10,348 bases of DNA from Desulfobulbaceae bacterium (GCA_003557565.1 PWOG01000221.1:1-10348), one strand, 5' to 3'; shown: positions 1-6,878, numbered from the stretch's first letter. Notes: generated by a model from the sequence alone, not told the origin. Translations and numbers: made by a program.

Positions 1-113
1 CGCATCTTGCGGCGATCAGGCCGGCTCACGTACTGATGTACGCTTCGCCGCCCCGATCACCACAACCTGCGGCACCCTGTGACCGCTTACCGTTTCGCCC
101 CCGTGATCACTTA
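1..113 (-). repeat. Intergenic repeat, copy 1 (minus orientation)
   Basis: The reverse complement of 14-113 aligns without gaps to 10249-10348 with 7 mismatches in 100 positions (my hand count). Bases 1-13 still resemble the tail of the middle copy (6866-6878, 8 of 13), so the element probably extends beyond the window start. Read in its own direction it begins with two related half-sites (TAAGTGATCACGGGGGC, then TAAGCGGTCACAGGGTGC) set 24 nt apart. A conserved block follows, then a stem-loop with inner stem CGTAC/GTACG and loop ATCA. The half-site end faces the atp promoter, 27 nt away. No reading frame or transposase is seen. The family is not recognised. Confidence 0.85.
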
Positions 114-140
114 CGCTTATAAAAGCCGGTAAAAATAATA

Positions 141-169
141 TTGACAGGGTATTTTTAATGGATTAGAAC
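141..169 (+). promoter_or_regulatory. Likely sigma70-type promoter of the atp operon
   Basis: A perfect -35 hexamer TTGACA (141-146) is followed after 17 nt by TAGAAC (164-169), which matches TATAAT at 4 of 6 positions. The region is strongly AT-rich compared with its surroundings, is intergenic, and lies about 110 nt upstream of the first atp gene. The transcript would start near 176. It is the best hexamer pair upstream of the operon. Transcription from further upstream cannot be excluded because the window starts only 140 nt earlier. Confidence 0.6.
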
Positions 170-181
170 GCCAATTTGTTT

Positions 182-201
182 GTGAATGACCATTCATTTT
201 T
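182..201 (+). promoter_or_regulatory. Small 5'-leader stem-loop followed by T5
   Basis: TGAAT (183-187) pairs with ATTCA (192-196) around the loop GACC, with a possible extra G-U pair, and TTTTT follows at 197-201. If transcription starts near 176, the hairpin lies almost at the 5' end of the mRNA. It is too weak and AT-rich to be a convincing terminator. A 5'-end-protecting stem or a chance structure is as likely. A second small stem, AAGGC/GCCTT (238-250), sits just before the ribosome binding site. Confidence 0.25.
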
Positions 202-285
202 CCTGACTGAACCGGTGCGGTGCAGTTGAATGTTCTGAAGGCCGTGCCTTATTGCCAGTTTTAAGAAGGAGGAGGAGCCAGCCAT

Positions 286-711
286 ATGATCACCATTGAC
301 ATGACCATGCCGCTGCAGATCATCTTGATTTTGTTGTTGGCCGTCATCCTCAACATCGTTCTTTATCGCCCCATTCGTGAGATTCTCGAGCAACGGCGGG
401 AAAAGGTCGCAGCCCTTAATGCCGACGTGGAAAAATTCGAGAAAAACCGACGGCAGCGCCTGGAGGAGTTTGAGCGCAAGCTCCAGGAGGCCCGCGCTCA
501 GGCCAAGGCCGAGTACGAGGCCGTGCGCAGCGCCACCCAGGCCGAAAGCAGCGAAAAACTGGCGGCCCTGCGAACCGAGGTGGAAAACGCCAAGGCCGAC
601 CAGCTCAAACAAATAGAAAGTCAGTTCGCCGCCGCCCGCACCGAGCTGCAGGGGCAGGTCAACGCCTTTGCCCAGGCAATGGCGGCCAAGGTTCTGGGGA
701 GGGCACTTTAA
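286..711 (+). CDS. atpF': F-type ATP synthase subunit b' (second b-type stator subunit)
   Basis: This 141-residue protein has one N-terminal membrane segment (about residues 9-27) ending in the typical LYRPI turn. The rest is one long, highly charged alpha-helix rich in E, K, Q, R and A, as expected for a peripheral-stalk coiled coil. Unlike the next gene product it has no extra hydrophobic leader. It would pair with subunit b to link the membrane subunit a to F1 through delta. The start ATG follows a strong ribosome binding site, AAGGAGGAGG, at 266-275. It is the first gene of the operon, and its stop is one base before the atpF start. Naming it b' rather than b rests on gene order (first of two b genes) and the short N-terminus, as in cyanobacteria and many former deltaproteobacteria. 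Confidence 0.93.
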   Translation: MITIDMTMPLQIILILLLAVILNIVLYRPIREILEQRREKVAALNADVEKFEKNRRQRLEEFERKLQEARAQAKAEYEAVRSATQAESSEKLAALRTEVENAKADQLKQIESQFAAARTELQGQVNAFAQAMAAKVLGRAL

Positions 712-712
712 A

Positions 713-1288
713 ATGCGACACCTGAAAGCAAAATACGGCGCCGGTCTGCTGGTCGCGATCCTGGTTCTGGTCACCGCCGCTTCGGCCCAGGCGGGCGAGA
801 TCACCACGGATAAATTGTGGGATCTGTTTTACCGGATTCTCAACTTTGCCGTCCTGATGGTCATCCTGGTTTATTTTCTCAAAAAGCCCACGGTTAATTT
901 TTTCACCAATCGTCGCGAGACGATCCGGGCCGAACTCGAGGAGCTTGAGGCCAAGCGGGCCGAGGTTGAGCGGGCTTACCGGGAAAGCGAGAGTAAGATG
1001 GCCTCGCTGGAAGATTCCGCCAGGGAGATTGTGGCCGAGGCGGTGCGGCAGGGAGAACTTGAGCGGGAGCGGATTTTGGCCGATGCCGAGCGCTCGGCGG
1101 AAAATATGAAGCGCCAGGCCGAAATGGCCGTTCAGCATGAGCTTTCCATGGCCAAATCCCAGCTTCGTGCGGAGATTGCCGAAGAAGCCGCCAGGGCAGC
1201 CGAGGAGCTGGTTCAAAAAAATCTGCAGCCGGCCGACGAGGACCGGATGATCGCCGGCTGCCTCGATAAGGTGGGAGGTGTCCAGTGA
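713..1288 (+). CDS. atpF: F-type ATP synthase subunit b
   Basis: This is a 191-residue peripheral-stalk subunit. Residues 1-27 look like a signal peptide: basic MRHLKAKYG, a hydrophobic stretch at 11-24, then a possible AQA cleavage site at 25-27. A second hydrophobic helix (about 36-56) is followed by KKPTVNFF, the usual membrane exit of b subunits. The remainder is a long charged helix for dimerisation with b' and contact with delta. I chose ATG 713 because GGGGAGGG lies at 696-703, 9 nt upstream; an in-frame extension to 668 would run into atpF'. The stop overlaps the atpH start by 4 nt, suggesting translational coupling. Signal-like N-termini on b are, to my knowledge, common in sulfate-reducer lineages. 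Whether the leader is cleaved cannot be told from sequence. Confidence 0.94.
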   Translation: MRHLKAKYGAGLLVAILVLVTAASAQAGEITTDKLWDLFYRILNFAVLMVILVYFLKKPTVNFFTNRRETIRAELEELEAKRAEVERAYRESESKMASLEDSAREIVAEAVRQGELERERILADAERSAENMKRQAEMAVQHELSMAKSQLRAEIAEEAARAAEELVQKNLQPADEDRMIAGCLDKVGGVQ

Positions 1289-1830
1289 AAAATACCGTAC
1301 TGGCCAAGCGCTACGCCAAGGCCCTGTTCGCCGTGGGCAAGGAAGACGGGGCTTATGCCGATTACGCCAGGGTTTTGAACGAACTGGCCGAGCTTTACAC
1401 CGGCATGAGCCAGGTTGCCGATGCCCTGACCAACCCGATGTACCCCGAGGATGTCCGCCTCAAGGTCATGGAGAGCCTGGTTAAGGCACTGGCGGCGCCA
1501 CCGGTGATGGTCAATTTCTGCAAGCTGCTGATGGAGAAGAAACGGGCCGAGATTCTGCCGGAAATAGCCGAAGTCTATCAGGAAATGCTGGACGAGGATA
1601 ACAATCTCCTCCGGGGCACGGTGGCATCCGCCACCGAGTTGTCCCCCGAGGTCAATGACAAGATCAAAGCCACGATGGAAAAACTCACCGGCAAGCAGGT
1701 CGAACTGACCAACAGGATCGACCCGGGCATCATCGGCGGGATGGTGGCCAAAGTAGGCGACCTGGTACTTGATGGCAGCATCAGGTCACAACTTGCGGGT
1801 TTAAAGGAATCGATCAAGGGGAGAGAATAA
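1285..1830 (+). CDS. atpH: F-type ATP synthase subunit delta (OSCP-type)
   Basis: This is a 181-residue soluble subunit that sits on top of F1 and holds the b/b' stalk. The N-terminus has the family pattern LAKRYAKALF (residues 6-15) starting a helical domain. The C-terminal domain carries the conserved stretch IDPGIIGGMVAKVGDLVLDGSI (approximately residues 144-165), which is diagnostic of OSCP/delta. The length is normal for the family. Translation starts at GTG, inside the GTGA that also contains the atpF stop, with GGGAGG at 1273-1278 six nt upstream. The overlap points to coupled translation with subunit b. The atpA start lies only 3 nt after the stop. Confidence 0.96.
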   Translation: MKNTVLAKRYAKALFAVGKEDGAYADYARVLNELAELYTGMSQVADALTNPMYPEDVRLKVMESLVKALAAPPVMVNFCKLLMEKKRAEILPEIAEVYQEMLDEDNNLLRGTVASATELSPEVNDKIKATMEKLTGKQVELTNRIDPGIIGGMVAKVGDLVLDGSIRSQLAGLKESIKGRE

Positions 1831-1833
1831 AAG

Positions 1834-3357
1834 ATGCAGATCAAAGCCGAAGAAATCAGCCAGATTATCAAGGGTCAGATCCAGGAGTATGAAGCCAAGG
1901 TCGACCTCAATGAAACCGGGACCGTGCTCTCGGTCGGTGACGGTATCGCCCGGGTTCACGGGGTGGAAAACTGCATGGCCATGGAGCTGCTGGAGTTTCC
2001 CGGCAATATCATGGGCATTGCCCTGAACCTGGAGCAGGATAACGTCGGTTGCGCCATCCTCGGCGATGTCCGCGAAATCAAGGAAGGCGACATCGTCAAG
2101 CGTACCGGCCGGATCGCGGAAGTACCCGTGGGCGAGGATATGCTGGGCCGGGTGGTGGACGGTGTGGGCAACCCCATTGACGGCCAGGGCCCCATCACCT
2201 CCAAGCAGACCCGCAAGATCGAGGTTTTGGCTCCCGGCGTTATTGCCCGTAAGTCGGTTCACGAGCCCTGCTATACCGGGGCCAAGTCCATTGACGCCAT
2301 GACTCCCGTGGGTCGCGGCCAGCGTGAGCTGGTCATCGGCGATCGTCAGATCGGCAAAACCGCAGTCTGCGTCGATGCCATCCTGGCCCAGAAAGATACC
2401 GACATGCACTGCGTGTATGTAGCCATCGGTCAGAAGAAATCCACCGTAGCCCTGGTGGTTGAAGCACTGCGCCAGCACGGGGCCATGGAATACACCACCG
2501 TGGTTGCCGCCTGCGCCTCCGACCCGGCTCCCATGCAGTACGTTTCCGCCTTTGCCGGTACCACCATGGGCGAGTACTTCCGGGACAACGGCAAGCACTG
2601 CCTGATCATCTACGATGACCTTTCCAAACAGGCCGTCGCCTACCGCGAACTCTCTCTGCTGCTGCGGCGGCCACCGGGACGGGAAGCCTTCCCCGGCGAT
2701 ATTTTCTTCAACCATTCCCGGTTGCTGGAACGCTCCGCCAAGCTCTCCGACGAACTCGGCGCCGGATCGCTCACCGCCCTGCCCATCATCGAAACCCAGG
2801 CCGGCGATGTTTCCGCCTATATTCCCACCAACGTGATTTCCATTACCGACGGTCAGGTTTATCTGGAGCCCAGTCTCTTCTTTGCCGGGGTGCGGCCGGC
2901 CATCAACGTCGGTCTGTCGGTATCACGGGTGGGAGGCGCGGCCCAGGCCAAGGCCATGAAGCAGGTGGCCGGTACCCTGCGCCTGGATCTGGCCCAGTAT
3001 CGCGAACTGGCCGCCTTTGCCGGTTTCGGCTCCGATCTTGACGCCGCCACCCAGGCACAACTCACCCGGGGTGAGCGCTTGGTGGAAATCCTCAAGCAGC
3101 CCCAGTATCAGCCGCTGCCCATGGAAAAGCAGGTGGTCATCATCTTTGCCGGCACCAAGGGATATCTCGATCAGTTGCCCCTGGATTCCATTGCTGGTTA
3201 CGAGTCCCAGCTCTTTGACTACATTGAAAAGAACGAACCCAGCATTTTCGACGACCTCAAGAGCAAACAGGAACTCGACAGCGACATCGAGGCCAAGCTG
3301 CGCAAGACCCTGGACACCTTTGGCGAGTCATTCAAAGCGTCCCTGGGGGTTAAATAA
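1834..3357 (+). CDS. atpA: F-type ATP synthase subunit alpha
   Basis: This 507-residue non-catalytic nucleotide-binding subunit forms the F1 hexamer with beta. The N-terminal beta-barrel carries VGDGIARVHGV. The P-loop GDRQIGKT spans residues 169-176, with K175 at the same number as in E. coli. The Walker B region LIIYDDLSKQ is at 257-266. The signature GLSVSRVGGAAQ places the catalytic arginine finger at R365. The loop after HSRLLERSAKLSDELGAG is short, as in most bacteria, and lacks the extra residues of E. coli; this explains the shift relative to E. coli R376. GGGGAGAG, about 9 nt before the ATG, is the ribosome binding site. All expected motifs are intact. An 87-nt gap separates it from atpG. 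Confidence 0.98.
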   Translation: MQIKAEEISQIIKGQIQEYEAKVDLNETGTVLSVGDGIARVHGVENCMAMELLEFPGNIMGIALNLEQDNVGCAILGDVREIKEGDIVKRTGRIAEVPVGEDMLGRVVDGVGNPIDGQGPITSKQTRKIEVLAPGVIARKSVHEPCYTGAKSIDAMTPVGRGQRELVIGDRQIGKTAVCVDAILAQKDTDMHCVYVAIGQKKSTVALVVEALRQHGAMEYTTVVAACASDPAPMQYVSAFAGTTMGEYFRDNGKHCLIIYDDLSKQAVAYRELSLLLRRPPGREAFPGDIFFNHSRLLERSAKLSDELGAGSLTALPIIETQAGDVSAYIPTNVISITDGQVYLEPSLFFAGVRPAINVGLSVSRVGGAAQAKAMKQVAGTLRLDLAQYRELAAFAGFGSDLDAATQAQLTRGERLVEILKQPQYQPLPMEKQVVIIFAGTKGYLDQLPLDSIAGYESQLFDYIEKNEPSIFDDLKSKQELDSDIEAKLRKTLDTFGESFKASLGVK

Positions 3358-3361
3358 GGCA

Positions 3362-3398
3362 GGCCGGCGGCGCAGCAGCACGGCAGGTGATGCCGGCC
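3362..3398 (+). other. Stem-loop in the atpA-atpG gap
   Basis: GGCCGGC (3362-3368) is perfectly complementary to GCCGGCC (3392-3398), with a 23-nt loop and no T-tract. It starts 4 nt after the atpA stop codon and lies upstream of the strong atpG ribosome binding site AAGGAGG (3432-3438). It could stabilise the alpha message or mark an mRNA processing point, but GC-rich DNA also gives such stems by chance. Confidence 0.35.
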
Positions 3399-3444
3399 GC
3401 AATCCGCCTGGTTACGATTAAGAGCCGGTTCAAGGAGGGGCTTT

Positions 3445-4317
3445 ATGCCTAGCCTGAAAGAAGTAAAAACCAAAATCGGAGGGGTTAAGAAGACCTCTCA
3501 GATTACCCGGGCCATGAATATGGTGGCGGCGGCCAAACTGCGCGGCGCCCAGGCCCGGATGGAGGACTTCCGTCCTTATGCCGAGCAGTTCAACGCCGCC
3601 ATGCGCAACCTCTCCGCCGGCACCGGCGGGGCCAACTTTCCCTTGATGGAAGTGCGCGACGTACGGACCGTGGAACTGATGGTGATCACCTCGGATCGTG
3701 GTTTGTGCGGCAGCTTCAACACCCACATCCTGCGCGCCGCCGAAAAGGCGGTTAATCGCCTGGAAGGCGAGGGCAAAAAGGTCAGCTTGGTCTGTGTGGG
3801 CAAAAAGGCCCGCAACCATTTTCGCCGCTCCGGCAAGATTCGCCAGAGTTATCCCGACATCATGGGAACCTTCCAGATGTTCAATGCCAGGACCATCGCC
3901 CAGGACGCCGCCGCCAATTTCCTGAGCGGCGATGCCGACGAAGTGCGGGTTATTTACGGCCGCTTCCACAGCGTGGCCGTGCAGCGGCCAGAGGAGTTCG
4001 ATCTGCTGCCGGTCAAGCCCGTGGAAAGCAGTGCCGGTGAAGCCGGCGGCGGCAGCCAGGCGGTTTATATTTATGAACCGAGCCAGGAAGAGATCATGGA
4101 GGTACTGTTGCCCATGTATCTTAATGTCATGGTTTACCACGCCATGCTCGAGGTCAGCGCCAGTGAGCATGCCGCCCGCATGACCGCCATGGACAATGCC
4201 ACCAGGGCCTGCAACGACATGATCGAAAACCTCACCCTGGTTTACAACAAAACCCGGCAGGCCGGAATCACCGGCGAACTGATGGATATTGTCGGCGGTG
4301 CCGAAGCCCTGAAGTAG
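3445..4317 (+). CDS. atpG: F-type ATP synthase subunit gamma (central rotor shaft)
   Basis: This is a 290-residue protein of the usual length. The N-terminal helix carries IGGVKKTSQITRAMNMVAA (11-29) and the C-terminal helix contains ASEHAARMTAMDNATRACND (239-258). Together these form the coiled-coil shaft that turns inside alpha3-beta3. The conserved middle motif ITSDRGLCGSFN is present before the Rossmann-like globular domain that contacts epsilon and the c-ring. The C-terminus ITGELMDIVGGAEAL is canonical. The start ATG follows AAGGAGG at 3432-3438. No insertion of the cyanobacterial/chloroplast redox type was noticed. A 90-nt gap precedes atpD. Confidence 0.98.
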   Translation: MPSLKEVKTKIGGVKKTSQITRAMNMVAAAKLRGAQARMEDFRPYAEQFNAAMRNLSAGTGGANFPLMEVRDVRTVELMVITSDRGLCGSFNTHILRAAEKAVNRLEGEGKKVSLVCVGKKARNHFRRSGKIRQSYPDIMGTFQMFNARTIAQDAAANFLSGDADEVRVIYGRFHSVAVQRPEEFDLLPVKPVESSAGEAGGGSQAVYIYEPSQEEIMEVLLPMYLNVMVYHAMLEVSASEHAARMTAMDNATRACNDMIENLTLVYNKTRQAGITGELMDIVGGAEALK

Positions 4318-4407
4318 AGGTCAGCAGCCAGTAATGTGGCGGCATGCGAACCAATGGACAGAATACGACTCATATCGAATGAAAATAATTCTTAGGAGGC
4401 TTGTCAG

Positions 4408-5829
4408 ATGAGCGAGTTTAATACGGGGAAGATAATTCAGGTCATCGGACCGGTGGTTGACGTCGAGTTTGAACCGGATAAGCTTCCGGAAATCATGAAC
4501 GCCCTGCTGGTCAGCAATAAAGGGATCAGCGACGAGGAAGACAACCTGGTCATCGAGGTGGCCCAGCATCTGGGCAACAACGTGGTGCGCTGTATCGCCA
4601 TGGATGGAACCGACGGCCTGGTCCGCGGCCAGGCGGCCAAGGACACCAAAAAGCCCATCGAGGTTCCTTGCGGTCCCAAGGCCCTGGGGCGGATCATGAA
4701 CGTGGTCGGCCGACCCGTTGACGGCATGGGTGCCATCGATTCCGACAAGATGCGGCCCATTCACAAACCGGCTCCCTCCTTCACCGAGCAGGATACCGAG
4801 GTTCACGTGCTCGAAACCGGGATCAAGGTCATCGACCTGCTGGTTCCTTTTCCCCGGGGCGGCAAAATGGGCCTGTTCGGCGGCGCCGGTTGCGGCAAAA
4901 CCGTTATCATGATGGAGATGGTCAACAACATCGCCATGCACCACGGTGGTATTTCGGTGTTCTGCGGCGTAGGTGAGCGGACCCGGGAGGGCAACGACCT
5001 TTACCATGAGATGAAGGAATCCGGCGTTCTGCCCAAGGCGGCCCTGGTTTACGGCCAGATGACCGAGCCTCCGGGAGCCCGGAGCCGGGTGGCCCTGACC
5101 GGTCTGTCCGCAGCGGAATACTTCCGCGATGAGGAAGGCCAGGACGTTCTCCTCTTTGTGGATAACATCTTTCGTTTCACCCAGGCCGGCCAGGAAGTTT
5201 CCGCGTTGCTGGGTCGTATTCCCTCGGCCGTTGGTTATCAGCCCACCCTGGCCACCGATCTTGGCGGACTTCAGGAACGGATCACCTCCACCAACAAAGG
5301 ATCCATCACCGCGGTCCAGTGCGTGTACGTCCCCGCCGACGACCTTACCGACCCGGCGCCGGCCACCACCTTTGCCCATCTTGACGGTACCGTTGTCCTC
5401 TCCCGCCAGATCGCCGAGTTGGGCATTTACCCGGCGGTGGATCCTCTGGATTCCACTTCCCGTATTCTCGATCCTAACGTGGTGGGCCAGGAGCACTACG
5501 AGGTCGCCCGCGGCGCCCAGGTTACCCTTCAGAAATACAAGGACCTGCAGGACATCATCGCCATTCTCGGGATGGACGAACTTTCCGAGGAGGATCAGCT
5601 TACCGTGGCCCGGGCCCGGAAGATCCAGCGTTTCCTTTCCCAGCCCTTCACCGTTGCGGAGACCTTTACCGGCATGCCCGGCAAGTACGTCAAGGTGGAA
5701 GATACCATCCGGGGCTTCAAGGAAATCCTGGACGGCAAGCATGACGACCTGCCCGAGAGCGCCTTTTACATGGTCGGCGGCATCGAAGAGGCCGTGGAGA
5801 AGGCGAACAAGGAGAAATCCGAGGCCTGA
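4408..5829 (+). CDS. atpD: F-type ATP synthase subunit beta (catalytic)
   Basis: This 473-residue catalytic subunit binds and interconverts ADP plus phosphate and ATP. The P-loop GGAGCGKT lies at residues 158-165 (K164, equal to E. coli K155). The catalytic glutamate is E190 in GVGERTREGND, followed by R191. The DELSEED lever is at 390-396, and the Walker B run VLLFVDNIFRFTQAG is intact. Translation starts at ATG 4408, 8 nt after TAGGAGG (4393-4399). Two positions differ from the textbook sequence: Cys162 replaces the usual Val in the P-loop, and Cys186 replaces the usual Ala before GVGERT. No truncation or frameshift is seen. An 87-nt gap follows before atpC. Confidence 0.98.
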   Translation: MSEFNTGKIIQVIGPVVDVEFEPDKLPEIMNALLVSNKGISDEEDNLVIEVAQHLGNNVVRCIAMDGTDGLVRGQAAKDTKKPIEVPCGPKALGRIMNVVGRPVDGMGAIDSDKMRPIHKPAPSFTEQDTEVHVLETGIKVIDLLVPFPRGGKMGLFGGAGCGKTVIMMEMVNNIAMHHGGISVFCGVGERTREGNDLYHEMKESGVLPKAALVYGQMTEPPGARSRVALTGLSAAEYFRDEEGQDVLLFVDNIFRFTQAGQEVSALLGRIPSAVGYQPTLATDLGGLQERITSTNKGSITAVQCVYVPADDLTDPAPATTFAHLDGTVVLSRQIAELGIYPAVDPLDSTSRILDPNVVGQEHYEVARGAQVTLQKYKDLQDIIAILGMDELSEEDQLTVARARKIQRFLSQPFTVAETFTGMPGKYVKVEDTIRGFKEILDGKHDDLPESAFYMVGGIEEAVEKANKEKSEA

Positions 5830-5916
5830 GCCCAGCTTGAGATCAGGCGGGGTAAACGCCGGGGCAAGTCAAAGGGCCGCTTGCGGATAACGAGCACAGA
5901 AGGCGAGGAAGAGTAA

Positions 5917-6333
5917 ATGGCAACACAAATCCAACTGGAAGTTGTGACCCCCAAGGGCGCGGTGATCAGTGAGCAGGTTGACATGGTCACCGCCCCGGGT
6001 TACGCCGGCGTTTTTGGGATTCTGGCCAACCATGCCCCGCTCTTGAGTACCATCAAGGTCGGCAGTCTGGTATACAAAAAAGACGGTCGCGATGATGTGA
6101 TGATGATTAGCGGCGGCTTTTGCGAGGTGTCCAACAACAAAGTGACTTTTCTGGTCGAAAGCGCCGAACGCGGCACCGATATCGATATTGACCGGGCTTT
6201 GCGGGCCAAGGAGCGGGCGGAAAAGCGCCTGGCCGAGGCTACGGCCCAGCAGGAGAAAATCGACCGGGCCCGGGCCGAGGCCGCCCTGCAACGTGCCCTG
6301 GCAAGGCTAAAGGCTGCCGGGCAGCAGGCCTGA
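5917..6333 (+). CDS. atpC: F-type ATP synthase subunit epsilon
   Basis: This 138-residue subunit binds gamma and the c-ring and can restrain ATP hydrolysis. The N-terminal beta-sandwich begins IQLEVVTPKG and contains YAGVFGILANHAPLLSTIKVG (29-49), the family signature. ISGGFCEV (64-71) and the following strands complete the domain. Residues about 92-134 form the charged C-terminal helical hairpin (alternating E, K, R, A) that acts as the inhibitory arm in other bacteria, so the long form is present. The start ATG follows a weaker GAGGAA at 5905-5910. It is the last gene of the operon; a terminator begins 22 nt after its stop. Confidence 0.97.
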   Translation: MATQIQLEVVTPKGAVISEQVDMVTAPGYAGVFGILANHAPLLSTIKVGSLVYKKDGRDDVMMISGGFCEVSNNKVTFLVESAERGTDIDIDRALRAKERAEKRLAEATAQQEKIDRARAEAALQRALARLKAAGQQA

Positions 6334-6354
6334 GACAGTTGATCAGCAGTAAGC

Positions 6355-6395
6355 AAAGCCGTCCGCTGGTGTTTTGACCGGGGCGGCTTTTTTTT
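6355..6395 (+). terminator. Intrinsic terminator of the atp operon
   Basis: AAGCCGTCC (6356-6364) pairs with GGGCGGCTT on the 3' side (about 6381-6389), including one G-U pair. A 15-16 nt loop separates the arms and an 8-T run follows (6388-6395). It begins 22 nt after the atpC stop. This is a textbook rho-independent terminator, and it separates the ATP synthase transcript from the flavoprotein gene downstream. Confidence 0.9.
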
Positions 6396-6764
6396 GGCCG
6401 TTGATCGCCAACCTGCGTACAGCCTCGGGCATGATATCCTGCAGGCGGTTTCCGGCACATACTATGGCCCACAGGATGACGGACGTGGTAAATTATCTCA
6501 CCCTCAGTTGCTTCAAGGACTGTCGACAAGCTTTTTCCTGCCTTTCTTGAGTTCCGCAGTTCACCTCCATTATTGGCAGCGAATATGAAAGCGGGGCAGT
6601 CCGACGTGCCGCCGCCGGGCACATTACCGGGTTGGTTTTTGCCGCAGACCCGCGGCTGATACGGCTGCTGACGCGAGCAGCCACCCAGGCTGGAAAAGCG
6701 GGTCGCGTAAAATTCGTTTATCGGGTATTTTTCATGGTTACGTATAAATCATTTCGGTGGGGCG
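6396..6764. other. Non-coding stretch between atpC terminator and repeat copy 2
   Basis: No reading frame here has a credible ribosome binding site or protein-like composition on either strand, and no tRNA or known RNA family was recognised. Two perfect short stems are visible: GTGCC/GGCAC (6606-6622) and GGCTGCT/AGCAGCC with a 6-nt loop (6663-6682). Neither is followed by a T-run. With the repeat and leader that follow, this forms a 583-nt gap, the largest in the window. It could hold a small RNA, a decayed gene or promoter DNA; nothing visible decides between these. Confidence 0.5.
6717..6748 (+). promoter_or_regulatory. Possible promoter/shared upstream module before the flavoprotein gene
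   Basis: GGGTATTTTTCATGGTTA (6723-6740) nearly repeats the atp promoter spacer, GGGTATTTTTAATGGATTA (147-165). An AAAAGC also lies upstream in both places, 26 and 29 nt before the GGG. Here the position of the atp -35 box is occupied by TTTATC (6717-6722), and a TATAAA follows at 6743-6748. The 20-nt spacing is too long for a good sigma70 promoter, so function is uncertain. If used, the message would carry repeat copy 2 in its roughly 230-nt leader. Confidence 0.3.
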
Positions 6765-6878
6765 CAACCCATCACAGGGGTTGTCCCGTAAGCGGTCACG
6801 GGTTGCCGCAGGTTGCGATTAGCTTTGGCGGTGATACCTGCGTCGGTATGTGAGTCGGCCCCATCGTGGCAGGATTTG
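6765..6878 (+). repeat. Intergenic repeat, copy 2 (diverged, plus orientation)
   Basis: The core at 6788-6815 matches copy 3 at 26 of 28 positions (GTAAGCGGTCAC, GG, TGCCGCAGGTTG). The upstream half-site survives as CAACCCATCACAGGGG, exactly 24 nt before the second TAAG. The distal end GTGAGTCGGCCCCATC matches GTGAGCCGGCCCGATC. The hairpin in between has changed sequence but stays paired: ATACC/GGTAT around TGCGTC here, against CGTAC/GTACG around CTCA in copy 3. This is an older copy of the family found at both window ends. Its distal end faces the flavoprotein gene, the reverse of the layout at the other two genes. Confidence 0.75.

Noticed and set aside
1..113. Integron attC site or CRISPR repeat
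   Set aside because: There is no GTTRRRY core pair or integrase, and no regularly spaced repeat-spacer series. The copies are thousands of bases apart and in mixed orientation.
197..201. Attenuator terminating atp transcription in the leader
   Set aside because: The stem is five AT-rich pairs with one G-U and only five T's follow. It is too weak to act as an efficient terminator by itself, so it is listed only as a small stem-loop.
668..712. In-frame upstream start for subunit b
   Set aside because: It would overlap the coding end of atpF' and put polar residues before the signal-like leader. ATG 713 has GGGGAGGG at good spacing.
4318..4407. Internal promoter in the atpG-atpD gap
   Set aside because: The gap is AT-richer than the genes around it, but no acceptable -35/-10 pair was found. 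The strong ribosome binding site alone accounts for good beta expression.
4321..5742. Long open frame on the minus strand opposite atpD (473 codons)
   Set aside because: It mirrors the codon pattern of the certain beta-subunit gene, has a low-complexity His/Gly/Val-rich product without family features, and has no ribosome binding site. The same reasoning rejects the minus-strand frames opposite atpA (1801-2715), atpG (3430-4170) and the flavoprotein gene (6958-8442).
6403..6417. Short resemblance to the repeat (GATCGCCAACCTGCG against GATCACCACAACCTGCGG)
   Set aside because: The match is short, gapped and does not extend into the half-sites or hairpin. It is within what chance gives in a search of this size.
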